The notes under the pieces were generated by a model, which searched no databases, was not told where the DNA came from, and saw nothing but the letters and a program-made list of their open reading frames with translations. From contig JAILWY010000024.1 in the NCBI GenBank assembly GCA_022113835.1, positions 4,902,501 to 4,966,500 on the forward strand: a DNA stretch of 64,000 nt. The letters are read 5' to 3'. Within the stretch, counting starts at the first letter, position 1; each line of letters starts with the position of its first letter. A program made the translations under genes and the position numbers. The DNA comes from Atopsyche davidsoni (taxonomy: Eukaryota > Arthropoda > Insecta > Trichoptera > Hydrobiosidae). Shown here piece after piece: positions 1 to 9,419 of the stretch.

Positions 1-272
1 GATTGTAGAAGAATGTGCTCTGAAAGAACCTTGTCGAGGTGGTAAGAGTATCAGATCTAAACGCCAGAGCTTTGTAAGGAAAGGATTTATAAAAATGCTA
101 TTGGGCAGCAGCAATACGCAGACTTTTCTTTCCAATATAAAACTGCAGTGTAGAAGGACTCGGAGACACACTACACTATTTTCCTCTTAGAAAACCATGA
201 ACACTGAGTATATGCTCAGTGAAATGGTCTCCATCCTCCTCTGAGGAGAGGCACTTGATGAAGAAGTCTACG
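1..272 (+). repeat. SINE-like dispersed repeat with GAA-rich 3' end, copy 1 (cut by window start)
   Basis: It matches the copies at 15463-15785 and 18137-18363 in order: GTAGAAG.ATGTGCTCT, TATCAGATCTAAACG, CAGAGCTTTG, TTGGGCAGCAGCAATA, then TATGCTCAGTG.GATGGTC, a palindromic CCTCCTCTGAGGAGAGGCAC and GAAGAAG. The internal coordinates are collinear and the copies differ by small indels, as old retroposed copies do. There is no ORF. The simple GAA-type 3' end suggests a SINE or the 3' end of a LINE that terminates in a short microsatellite. The 5' end lies outside the window. Confidence 0.65.
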
Positions 273-1146
273 TATAAGTTAAGTGGTAACGTATTAAGAA
301 GGCTTTAAGTTTATAAATACTTATGTGAATATCGGCGATATCTCACAAAAATTACTGGATATGGCTAGACGCCAATTTTTGCAACGTCTGTGGAACACTG
401 CATCAAATATTTTGGTTATTTTTTAATTAAACAAATACCAATTTCATACTTTTTTTATATGCTTCATTTATTATATCCAACTTTAAAATGTACACATTTT
501 ATTTTCAGCGGTATTTTTTTTTTTTATTAAAAAAAACTCGAATGTGCCGTTTGAAAGAGAAATAAACATTAAATAGTTAGTACAACAAAACACATACTTC
601 AAGATATAAACATAAAAAAAAGTAATTCTTCAAACATAAAGACCTCCCTTAGCCCAAAACAGCGCGAACAAAAACAAAATAAAAAAAACACACGCCATTT
701 CATGTTTTTACTTTCATAACAGAAATACTACCAGAATTGTTTCGCGAATCCTGAAAGATACAACGCCGTTCGGGTCTTGAAATACAGCTCAGATAAATTG
801 GAGACATTTTCGGAATTTTTCGTATGCACGAAAGTAAAACGTTACGCAAAACGGTACGGATTATACGTACGAGGCGAGTGCGATCTGCCAACGTTTCGTT
901 TTCAAAATATACGCCATGCTAAACGTCTGATATTATGTGGAAAAATATGCGAAAGAAACGTTTACTTTCTAAAAATTTATATTCAAGGGTTTAAACAGCT
1001 TTTTCAAGAGAAATATCAAATACTTTGGTATACAAGACCACTGAAAAATTTCATTGAAAAACTTAGATATATTTCGTTCTGAATTTATCACATCTTGGTA
1101 TTCTTATTTGACGTGTACAATAAGCACAAAAAAGGACCGTTTTAAC

Positions 1147-1603
1147 TGGCGAAATCGTGTCATTTAATTCATTTAATTGTCACCTTATTTTTCTATGTCG
1201 ATAGCTGATTTTTTTATAAAGTATTGAAAAAACTATAAATCATATTAATATATTTTTTAATATTTAATTTACATCCATTTTCAGGGTAAAATAAAATCTT
1301 GAATATGTTGAAAAATTCGATAAATTGACGACTTTTTTTTTTAATTTTTAAAATAATTAATCGCACAGGGTATATATTTAATATTTTATTTCCAATTGAA
1401 TAAAAGACTTTTAAATGCTTAGGACTCATAGAAAAGAGACATGACGAATCTCCAAATTCCTAGAAATAAAAATATATTCTGATCGGAATAAGGGATGTAT
1501 CTAACTTTAATAATAACTTTTTTTGATTGGTGCAGTCGATTTTTCGCAAAACGGATCAGAAAATGATGAAAAAAAATCGAGTATGGAACTTAGACCCTTG
1601 ATG
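1147..1603 (+). repeat. TTAA-type dispersed repeat, copy A
   Basis: About 457 bp, starting CTGGCGAAATCGTGTCATTT and ending GGAACTTAGACCCTTGATGG. The same ordered landmarks occur in copy B (12060-12556) and, inverted, in copy C (16537-17157): CTATGTCGA.AGCTGATTT, ATTTTCAGGGT.AAATAAAATCTTGAA, a ..TTGACGACTTTT block, TCGCACAGGG, GACATGACGAATCTCC, and GTGCAGTCGATTTTTCGCAA (A and C). There is no usable ORF. In this copy the terminal TTAA seen at the end of copy B has become TTGA. Confidence 0.6.
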
Positions 1604-2388
1604 GCTTATATCAGGTACATCTTCCCGTTCCATGATTATTCATCACTTTGTATATAAACACGTACAGCTTTCGCGTGTATCACACACAAGAGTTGTCATC
1701 GCACACTTCGTCGCTCCCTAAATTTGCTAAGTGCCACCCCTAAACAGGCTTATTTGGACGCTCTTTGATTTAAAATTAGGCTAAGTGCTTCTAACGGCGG
1801 AATTTGTGCAAATTGCCCTCGTCTATGAACGGTAAATGTGTTAATTACAAAGTGTTACAAATTTTAGGGGTGGAACATAAATTGCAGTAATTTCATTTGC
1901 TCACACATATATTAAGCAATATCCCACCAAAACATACTGTTTCCATGGCTCATTCATTACACGGTTTAAAATCAAAGCGATAGATATCTCTGTTCGTGTT
2001 ATTTAAACAAATCACTTTAAAATACTGGAATTTGTTTTAGTCACTATAAATTATATTATATATGACAAAAACATATAGATTTTAGTAGTTTCTGTGATAT
2101 ATTTAATCAAAGCTGTAGATATCTCAGCTAAGATAATATGAACCAGATCTTATAATATTGACTCAAATATAAAGCATATAGGTTTTATTTTAATATTAAA
2201 GCAATTCAGAAACTCAGATAATCATTAAACATTATATGTTTTTTATAAATTCACTAAATCAACGATAAAATAATCTAATATGAAAATTTATGCTTGTTGA
2301 CAGTATTTAAATTATTTTGTTATTAGAAGTTGCTATATATGACCGTAACAACAAGATTTGTATTATAAATATAAATGGTAAATTTCAA

Positions 2389-2796
2389 TATAAATGATAA
2401 GGGTAACTTTGTATTCTTTCTTCACTTTGAGTTTATTATACAATAGTTTTTGAATAACTAGTTTCGACCAACAGACTTGTTATCATCAGATTCAGAATAA
2501 AACTATCAAAATATACAAATAACATATGCTTAAATACAACCAACATGATACTGGCAACAATAAAAATTTTGACAAAATTAGATGAGGGTTATACAATTAG
2601 TTATGTTTATGGACTAAAATTTTGTGTTTACCGTTTAAATAAAAATAAAATAATAAAGATTAATAATCAAAAATAATAGTAAACTAGTCATGAAAAAACT
2701 ATAATAAACTCAAAGTTAAGAAAGAATACAAAATTACCCTTATCTTTAATAAAAAAATGGATCTTCACCAATCAAATGCCTTGTCTCTAAACAAGA
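2389..2796 (+). mobile_element. Family-a foldback element (Penelope-like, non-autonomous), copy 1
   Basis: A 408-bp insertion flanked by identical 11-bp repeats GTAAATTTCAA (2378-2388 and 2797-2807). Its arms are inverted: GATAAGGGTAACTTTGTATT at about 2396 and the complementary AATACAAAATTACCCTTATC near 2725-2745. A non-palindromic tail follows, containing ATGGATCTTCACCAATC, which is also present in copy 2. The left arm, read on the minus strand, has a hammerhead-like core (2461-2489): CTGATGA, a spacer able to form a short stem, then GAAAC. Inferred to be a short Penelope-like retroelement because the target duplication is long and the tail is single-sided. It carries no ORF. Confidence 0.6.
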
Positions 2797-2976
2797 GTAA
2801 ATTTCAAGTTTTTTTAATACTGAGACCCAAACTTTAGATAAGAGAAAGCATCAAACATTTCAATACCTCAAAAACCGCAAAAGCATCGAGTAATATTTCT
2901 TGTATTGTTTTGCGTTTGTACCGTTGATTTTTATTTTTAGGAAGGTTGTGATCTTATCAAACTAAAAAACCCTTAC

Positions 2977-3095
2977 CTATTTCCAGATACTTCTGATGAA
3001 CGGAATCGTACTCATCCCACGTGATTGTTCTGAAACGGTTTCTCTCCCTCGATGCCGCCAGCAAAGTCTCTTGCCGGAAGTGTTCGTTTGGATTC
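2977..3095 (-). CDS. Neuroligin internal exon (end of esterase-like domain)
   Basis: This 119-nt exon on the minus strand has the acceptor tttaaattgtttcag above 3095 and the donor GTAAGG below 2977. After one leading base it encodes 39 residues beginning NPNEHFRQETLLAASRERNR and ending with WDEYDSVHQKYLEI, then leaves one base (phase 1) for the next exon. The RERNRFRTITWDEYD...HQKYLEIG pattern is characteristic of insect neuroligins near the end of the esterase-like domain, before the segment usually starting MKPK that leads to the membrane-proximal stalk. It follows the exon at 19847-19998 in frame. The remaining C-terminal exons (end of the domain, transmembrane helix, PDZ-binding tail) were not found below 2977 and probably lie outside the window. 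Confidence 0.88.
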
Positions 3096-4004
3096 CTGAA
3101 ACAATTTAAAATTAAACACAATCAGTTAAAAGTTTTTCATAAAATTATCAGTTACCATCTTGCAAATATACAAAATCTATCTAGGGTTATTTTTTTTTTG
3201 TGAAATTATTTTATCACTACGTAAATAAATTTTTTAATAAAAAGCAGAAACCCTGTTTTGCACAATTTGTGTATTTGTTATAAAATATTTTTAAAATTAT
3301 TTCAATCTTCATTGTTTACAATCGTCATGTCTCGATTTCTTTGTTGCTTGTGTTTTACCATTTTTTTGATTATTGAAATCATCTTATGAAAACATTTAAA
3401 TATATATATTCAAATATTATCAAAATATTATTCACTATTCACAAAAGACCGAAAGTCTCACATCGTTTAAAAAAAATCGCAAGAATAGCTCCCCTTAAAA
3501 ATTCAACAAAATTAATTCAGAATTTTTCTCACAACAATACAGGATACGCAAAGCATAAAAAAATAATACACAAATTCACTTCTCGTGTACCGGAAGCGGG
3601 CGGGAGCTCAAGTTTCCTCCGAACACGCCAACTTCCGGCTCCGGGCTATCCGGTGCATAATTTTAATTTTGTCTTTTCCCATACAACTCGCTGAAATATT
3701 CAGAAACTTTGCAAGTTTTCCAAAAGTTCGGACATGGCGGACAAATGGAGCGACCGTCGACCCGCTTTACGTTTGTTGCCATTTTTTTTTAAATGGCGAA
3801 AAATTTTTACCACACGTCATGCAAAAAGGGAGAACTTATTGTTACTCTATTTTTTAATGATCATTTATATCGTACCATTTTAATTTAATTTTAGTACCAT
3901 TTTTTATGTCTTGGAGGATGACCTCTAAAATCATACAAGTGTATGTTTATTTTAATAATAAAATTAATATTTGTTGTTTAGTAAGACAAAAATAAGTTGT
4001 TAAT

Positions 4005-4024
4005 GGGTTAGGTTAGGTTAGGTT
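4005..4024 (+). repeat. Interstitial telomere-like TTAGG tract
   Basis: Three perfect TTAGG units in a row (4008-4022), preceded by GGG and followed by TT. TTAGG is the common insect telomere repeat and short internal tracts are frequent, so this supports an insect origin but is not evidence of a telomere. Confidence 0.6.
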
Positions 4025-4300
4025 TCATTTTCCATGTAATCATTATCAGGAATGCTTAGAATAAACTTTCAATCTCAAATACCTGCTCTCAATTATGTGA
4101 ACTCAATAGGTAGTCAAAACGATTAAATTTTTCTTCTAAAACTTGTGAGATACTAAATAAAGTAATTTTTAAAAATTTATTAGTACAACTAGAACAATTT
4201 CTTTAAAAAAAATATTATATATGCGATGCAAATACAGAATTTCTATGCTACTGGAATAGGCCGGATAATTTGGAACAAACCTACAGGGTAGAAAGTTTAA

Positions 4301-4344
4301 TTAATGGAACTGGTATTTATATTGTAATACTCCATTTTATTATA
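4301..4344 (-). mobile_element. Solo 44-bp tail of a family-c foldback element
   Basis: The block from TTAATGGAACTGGTATTTAT to CCATTTTATTATAA equals the outer tail of the family-c copies at 42265 and 53451. It is flanked by TAGAAAG followed by TTTA on one side and ATTA on the other, a probable 11-bp target duplication with one change. If real, this is an insertion consisting of the tail alone, as expected from severe 5' truncation during target-primed reverse transcription. Confidence 0.5.
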
Positions 4345-4818
4345 ATAGAAAGATTACGGTTATTTTTTAGCCTACACGAATTTCATAACCACTGAATCAA
4401 CAACCCAAAATTATATTCAATACAACAAAAGACCATATAAATCTTTATTGGTCCGAAGCATTCGTTTAGTATCGCGAAATTCTCGATACCACCTTAAATG
4501 TAGTCCGATAAATATCATTTTACAATGTGCAGTCAGTATTGCTTATTACATAAATCTCCGGGCATAAATATTATGGCCCGTTGGAAACACAATTCATTTT
4601 TATTATTTTGTTTATACAGTGTAATGCCCGGGAGTTATGTGAGTTTTACTCGCAGCCGGATGGGGGTCAGCACGGTTATTATCTACTTTGCGATTATATG
4701 CGCCCCCGGCTCAGAGCCGCAGCACTGTAACTCTATTTGTTTTTATTTGTTATGGCTGTATCGCCATACAACAGCGCCCAATGGCTTGTCTCTTTATTGC
4801 CTCTTGTGAAGCACCGTT

Positions 4819-6012
4819 GTCTACTTAATTGAATATGATTAGGGTTTAACAAATATAGAAATTAAAGACATGTATAAAAGCAACATCTACGTATGGAATC
4901 ATGTGTAAAGGATGCTGAAAGCGTCCTATTGCTAGTTAATTTTTCTTTTGTTGATTTCACTCAAGGTCATCGAGTATAAACATGCCTTTCAGGGCTTAAA
5001 AATGCAGCCTGAAAAACCTGCAAACTCATCCGTTTTACTACTGAAACAAGCAAGCATTGATGAGAATCGCCAAGCGTTAAAAATCATATAATTGTTTATT
5101 TCTACTGTCTCCAAACGCAACAATTATGACATACCTTTTAAGTAAATCTCAACTGGATTTATATTCTTCGCAAATATTTTCCATTAATATACTGCCTTTT
5201 GATAAGCACTGATATCTACTTAATTGAATATGATTAGGGTTTAACAAATATAGAAATTAAAGACATGTATAGAAGCAACATCTACGTATGGAATCATGTG
5301 TAAAGGATGCTGAAAGCGTCCTATTGCTAGTTAATATTTCTTTTGTTGATTTCACTCAAGGTCATCGAGTATAAACATGCCTTTCAGGGCTTAAAAATGC
5401 AGCCTGAAAAACCTGCAAACTCGTCAGTTTTACTACTGAAACGAGCAAGCTTTGAAAGATTTATTCGTTGGTCAAGTATTAAAAATGATATATTTGTTTG
5501 TTTCTACTGTCTCCAAAAACAATAATGATGACATACCTTTGAAGTAAATCTCAACTGGACTTATATCCTTTGCAATTATTTTTCATTAATATACTGCCTC
5601 TTGATAAGCACTGATGTCTACTTAATTGAATATGATTAGGGTTTAACAAATATAGAAATTGAACACATGTATAGAAGCAACATCTACGTATGGAATCATG
5701 TGTAAGGGATGCTAAAAGCGTCCTATTGCTAGTAAATATAGCTAATGTTGATTTCACTCAAGGTCATCGAATATAGACATGACTTTCATGGCTTAAAAAT
5801 GCTGCCTTAAAAACCTGCAAACTCGTCAGTTTTACTACTGAAACGAGCAAGCATTGAAAGAATTATTCATTAGTCTTAACATGAGAATCGCCAAGCGTTA
5901 AAAATTATATAATTGTTTATTTCTGCTGTCTCCAAACGCAATAATGATGACATACCTTTTAAGTAAATCCCTACTGGATTTATATCCTTTGCAATTATTT
6001 TCCATTAATATA
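4819..6012 (+). repeat. Tandem array, three units of about 396-401 bp
   Basis: The landmark CTACTTAATTGAATATGATT starts at 4821, 5217 and 5618 (spacing 396 and 401). Each unit continues with AGGGTTTAACAAATATAGAA, ATCTACGTATGGAATCATGT, GATTTCACTCAAGGTCATCG, AAAACCTGCAAACTC, CTGTCTCCAAA and a final ATTTTCCATTAATATAC-like segment. The units differ by scattered substitutions and by an indel around GAAAGATTTATTCGTTGGTC, which is absent from the first. The reading frames differ between units, so this is not coding. It is a short satellite-like local array, with no sign of a transposon end. Confidence 0.85.
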
Positions 6013-7062
6013 CCGAGTCCTTTGAAAATCTGTTATATCTTTCTTTGTGATTGGGAAAAGCAGGCAACAAAAGGAAGACTTGAGTGTGAGTAAAACGTTT
6101 TACATCGAAAAACTTTTGATCGAAAAATAAATAATAAGTGTCTTATTAGTCATTTTCATTTAGGCGCTTAAAATTAAAATTCAATGATTTATTTTGTTGT
6201 GTTTATTTTGTAGTAATTTTTACCTTAACAAAGTCAGAATCGACAACTTTGTGGCAATCTTCTAACGCTCTAGTAAATATCTTAAATATTGTATAGCATT
6301 TATTAATTAACGTTTTTTTTTTAAATTACTTGGTAAATATTTAAAATGTACCAAATCATCATAAATTGATGCAATAAAGCATATTTTCGATTAACTTCAA
6401 TTCGATAAATTATCGTGTGTTGAATGTTTTCACAACCCTCTGTAATTCCACCCCCGTGTGGAATACTTTTTTATTTTTACTCAGTGGTCACATTTTCACG
6501 TAACACTGCTGAACTTAAACCGCCGGGACGGACGTAGGATTAAGTCTTTTTGTTTTTTTTTTATATAGTTTTATTTATTGTGTCTTCTAATTAAAAATGG
6601 TAGCCGGTTCTATCTCCTGTAGTTTATTCGTCCCTTTTGTTTCCACCGCGATAAAGAAGACAAGATACTCTTTGTTGGGAAAAATTTACAATCGGTTTAA
6701 AGTGAAATTAAGGCTTTTTTTAAAAAAACTCAAGAAACTTTTTTACAATAGTGATATTAAAGCAAACCAATGCTGAAAATTATTTTTTTTCACTATTTTT
6801 CCATGATGCAAAAATTAAGTGCAATAATGATTCAAAAATATTACGTGAAACATAAAAAGGGCGTTCGAGGCCTGTTCAAATAGTATCGCAAATTTTAAAT
6901 TTTCACGAGTTACGTGTATTCAATTTACGTTTTTTTTTTTGGCATCATGTTGTTACTCATGTTTCTCATTTATACCGACAATTTCAGCCATTGTTCAGTT
7001 AATTATTGACAGCTGCTTTTCTTGCACGTATTTTGACTCGTCTTCGATCTTTGCCCATTCCA

Positions 7063-7919
7063 AAAAATGGAACAATGAATCTGTACAAAATTTTGTGTGA
7101 AAAACAAAATTAATTCCGAATGTTGACTGTAGCATATGGTGAAGCCACTTTGTGTCGAAACAACGTTTATCAGTAGTACAAAATTTTCTCAGAGAACTGA
7201 GAAGATGTGAACGACGAAGAGCGTGCCAGACGCCCGAGCACGCCAACAACTTACGAAAACATTGATGAAGTAAAGAAAATAGTATTGGCCAACCGTTGAA
7301 TTACTCTTAGAGAAGTTGCTGAGGACTTAAACATATCGATTGGCTCTTGCCATTCGATTTTAACCAATGATTTGGGCATGAGACGGGTCGCCGCGAAATT
7401 CGTACCAATATTGCTCAATTTCGACCAAAAACAGTTAAGGAGCTGTTTGACTCTGTCTGCGACGATTCAAATTTGCTCCAGAGAATTATAACTGGTGACA
7501 AAATATGAGTTTATGATTTTTACATGGAAACTAAAGCTCAATCATCCCAATGGAAGCTGCCGCACGAGCCAAGACCAAAAAAGGCGCGCCAAGTTCGCTC
7601 GAATGTGAAGGTTTTGGTGACAGTTTTCTTCGATTTCAGGGGCGTAGTGCATCATGAGTTCTTGCCACAGGGTAGAACGGTTAAAAAACAACACATTAAT
7701 AGTGCCGCAGCCACTGTATTCCCTAGATCTGGCCCCCTGTGACTTTTTCTTGTTCCCAAAACTGAAGAGACACATGAAAGGACGTAGCTACGCTATGATT
7801 AAGGAGATAAAGACGACATCGAAGATGGAGCTGAACAAGATCACAAAAAACGATTTTTTGAAGTGCTTCGACGATTGGAAAATTCGTTGGAACAAGTGTA
7901 TAATATCTAGTAGGGAATA
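7063..7919 (+). pseudogene. Mariner transposase relic, internally deleted and frameshifted
   Basis: Three stretches in different frames make up a mariner DD34D-type transposase. The helix-turn-helix part is near 7215-7400, with STPTTYENIDEVKKIVLANR, then an in-frame stop, then ITLREVAEDLNISIGSCHSI. The middle is at 7524-7690, with ETKAQSSQWKLPHEPRPKKA and VFFDFRGVVHHEFLPQGRTV. The end is at 7690-7919, with YSLDLAPCDFFLFPKLKRH and NDFLKCFDDWKIRWNKCIIS. Right after LPQGRTV (about 7683) the sequence jumps to the NNTLI.PQP segment before the last acidic residue, so the part normally holding the HHDNAPAH-like aspartate motif is deleted. It cannot encode an active enzyme. Confidence 0.85.
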
Positions 7920-8474
7920 ATATTTTTGAATAAAATACTTGTGAGTGAGTGATTTTCCACATTATTATTTTTATTAGTGACCGGTTTCGCCAACCTTTCG
8001 CGTTGGCATTATCAAACAGAGTGAAAAAATTCAAAAATATTAAAATGGAATTCCACCAAGTTCTCTCTGTCAAAAATATTGAATATATACTTATCTAATT
8101 TTTATTATTTTTATTACCGTTCTATTTCAAGGTCAAACAAAGTCTTGAAGATGTTGAAACATTTGATAAAATGACGACTTTTCAAAAAAAACTTTGCTCA
8201 AGTTTTTTTTATTTTTAACCCACGTCGAGGGTTTATATGGAATCTTTTAATTCCAATTTAAAAAAGGACACCTAAGTGCTTAGGGTTGTAGATCTGGGGA
8301 AAGGATCGATCTCCAATTCTTAAGCCTCAATCAGGAAAACGTATGCCAACGGGAAAGGTTGGCGAAACCGGTCACTAATAAAAATAAAAATGTGGAAAAT
8401 CACTCAAGTATTTTATTCAAAAATATTAAAATGGAATTCCACCAAGTACTCTCTGTCAAAAATATTGAATTTCT
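7920..8474 (+). mobile_element. Family-b foldback element inserted in the mariner 3' end
   Basis: A 555-bp insertion with an identical 12-bp target duplication TAGTAGGGAATA (7908-7919 and 8475-8486). The arms are inverted copies of CACTCAAGTATTTTATTC, AAAATGGAATTCCACCAAGT and CTCTCTGTCAAAAATATTGA. The left arm (minus strand, 7984-8015) holds the core TTGATAA, stem GCCAAC/GTTGGC, GAAACCGGTC. In the right arm the GAAACCGGTC part is at 8364-8373, with its 5' half cut away. The interior (8105-8340) resembles the TTAA-type repeat (AAGTCTTGAAGATGTTGAAA, TGACGACTTTTCAAAA), so the two families share a body. There is no ORF. Confidence 0.65.
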
Positions 8475-8522
8475 TAGTAGGGAATAGATAAATAATTTTA
8501 TATTATATACTTTTTGAACAGA

Positions 8523-9321
8523 CAAAAAAAAAACTATAAATCATGATGTATTCATGCATTATAAATAAAATTATAGTAATATAATATTTTAAAATCATTT
8601 CACATACACACTGGAATGTACACAGAGAATAACAACGCCATTAGCAGACGTGTTTACTAATCACCCCGCGTATTGAAGAGGGGGCAGTCATGCAACGGAG
8701 GCTTTTGTTATGCACAAAGAACAGCGTGAGAGCCTTCCGGAGGCTGCAGGTGTTTCCGGGGGTTTACCGTCGGAGAAGTTACGATTGAAGCGGATATTGC
8801 CTGAAATGTAGCCTTTTTTGTACACGCTCCGGGTTTATGCTGCAACGTGAATAACAAAACATGCTTATGGTGTTTAAACTTCTACTGCTTTGTACATTCG
8901 TTGAAAGAAATTGGTATTTTATTTATAACTGTGCTTGTACCTCAATACGTAAAAAAAAAAAAAAAACATGCACAGCAGGCGCAAAAATTAATATAAAAAG
9001 ACGGATAATAAAAAAAAATACCAATTGGAACCATCAAGCCAATTCAGTTACAATATTGTATGATAATTTATTTTAAGATATTGTATTCATGTAAATCCCA
9101 TAATGAATTATTTTAAAGTGTTATTTTAAAAAAACTTCACGATCTCTGAGAAGAATTGTGAGAAAAAGCATAATATTTCTAGGGAAAAAAAAGAATTCTC
9201 CGCGGTTATAAGAGAAAACACTCTGTTTTTTTTTTCAATGTCTAAATGTTCAAACGCTATAGATTCAGAGCTAAAATTTATCACAAATAAACGTATCAGA
9301 TTAATATTAAAATGAAATTAC
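8523..9321. other. No recognised gene; GC-richer patch 8640-8850
   Basis: The patch has more C and G than its surroundings, but no conserved protein and no repeat shared with the rest of the window. The remainder is A/T-rich with homopolymer runs. Confidence 0.4.
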
Positions 9322-9419
9322 CTAGTGTAAAACTGAAAGCGTGCCTTGTATCTCCTTTTGCTTTAACATAAGTTATACTGTGGCTATCATTCAAATTCAA
9401 GCCAATCATGGACCAAACC
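9322..9419 (-). other. Possible unassigned exon (98 nt) within the neuroligin intron
   Basis: On the minus strand a 98-nt open segment lies between an acceptor-like TTTAATGCTCTTTAG and a donor-like GTAATT. One frame is open throughout: VWSMIGLNLNDSHSI, then TYVKAKGDTRHAFSFTL. I do not recognise the protein. It cannot be a neuroligin cassette: it would join in phase to the exon at 19847 but throws the exon at 2977 out of frame into a stop. It could be an exon of a nested gene, an old exon, or chance. The adjoining plus-strand ORF at 9510-9710 is also unrecognised. Confidence 0.2.

Larger units (their letters stand above)
1..2976 (-). other. Start of the next neuroligin intron (partial)
   Basis: It begins with the GTAAGG donor adjoining the exon at 2977-3095 and runs off the window start. 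It contains a SINE-like copy (1-272), a TTAA-type repeat (1147-1603) and a family-a foldback (2389-2796). The stretches 300-1146 and 1604-2388 are AT-rich, with no gene or repeat that I recognise. Confidence 0.7.
6867..8522 (+). mobile_element. Degenerate mariner element, split by a later foldback insertion
   Basis: Left end near CCTGTTCAAATAGTATCGC (6871) and right end reading CTTTTTGAACAGAC (8510-8522) are inverted versions of CTGTTCAAAAAGTA, as in this mariner lineage. Between them lies a broken transposase (separate entry). After the transposase end, a 555-bp family-b foldback (7920-8474) interrupts the 3' part. The 3' remnant resumes at about 8487. Confidence 0.7.

Noticed and set aside
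4005..4024. Telomere or telomere-associated sequence
   Set aside because: Only three TTAGG units with ordinary intron sequence on both sides.
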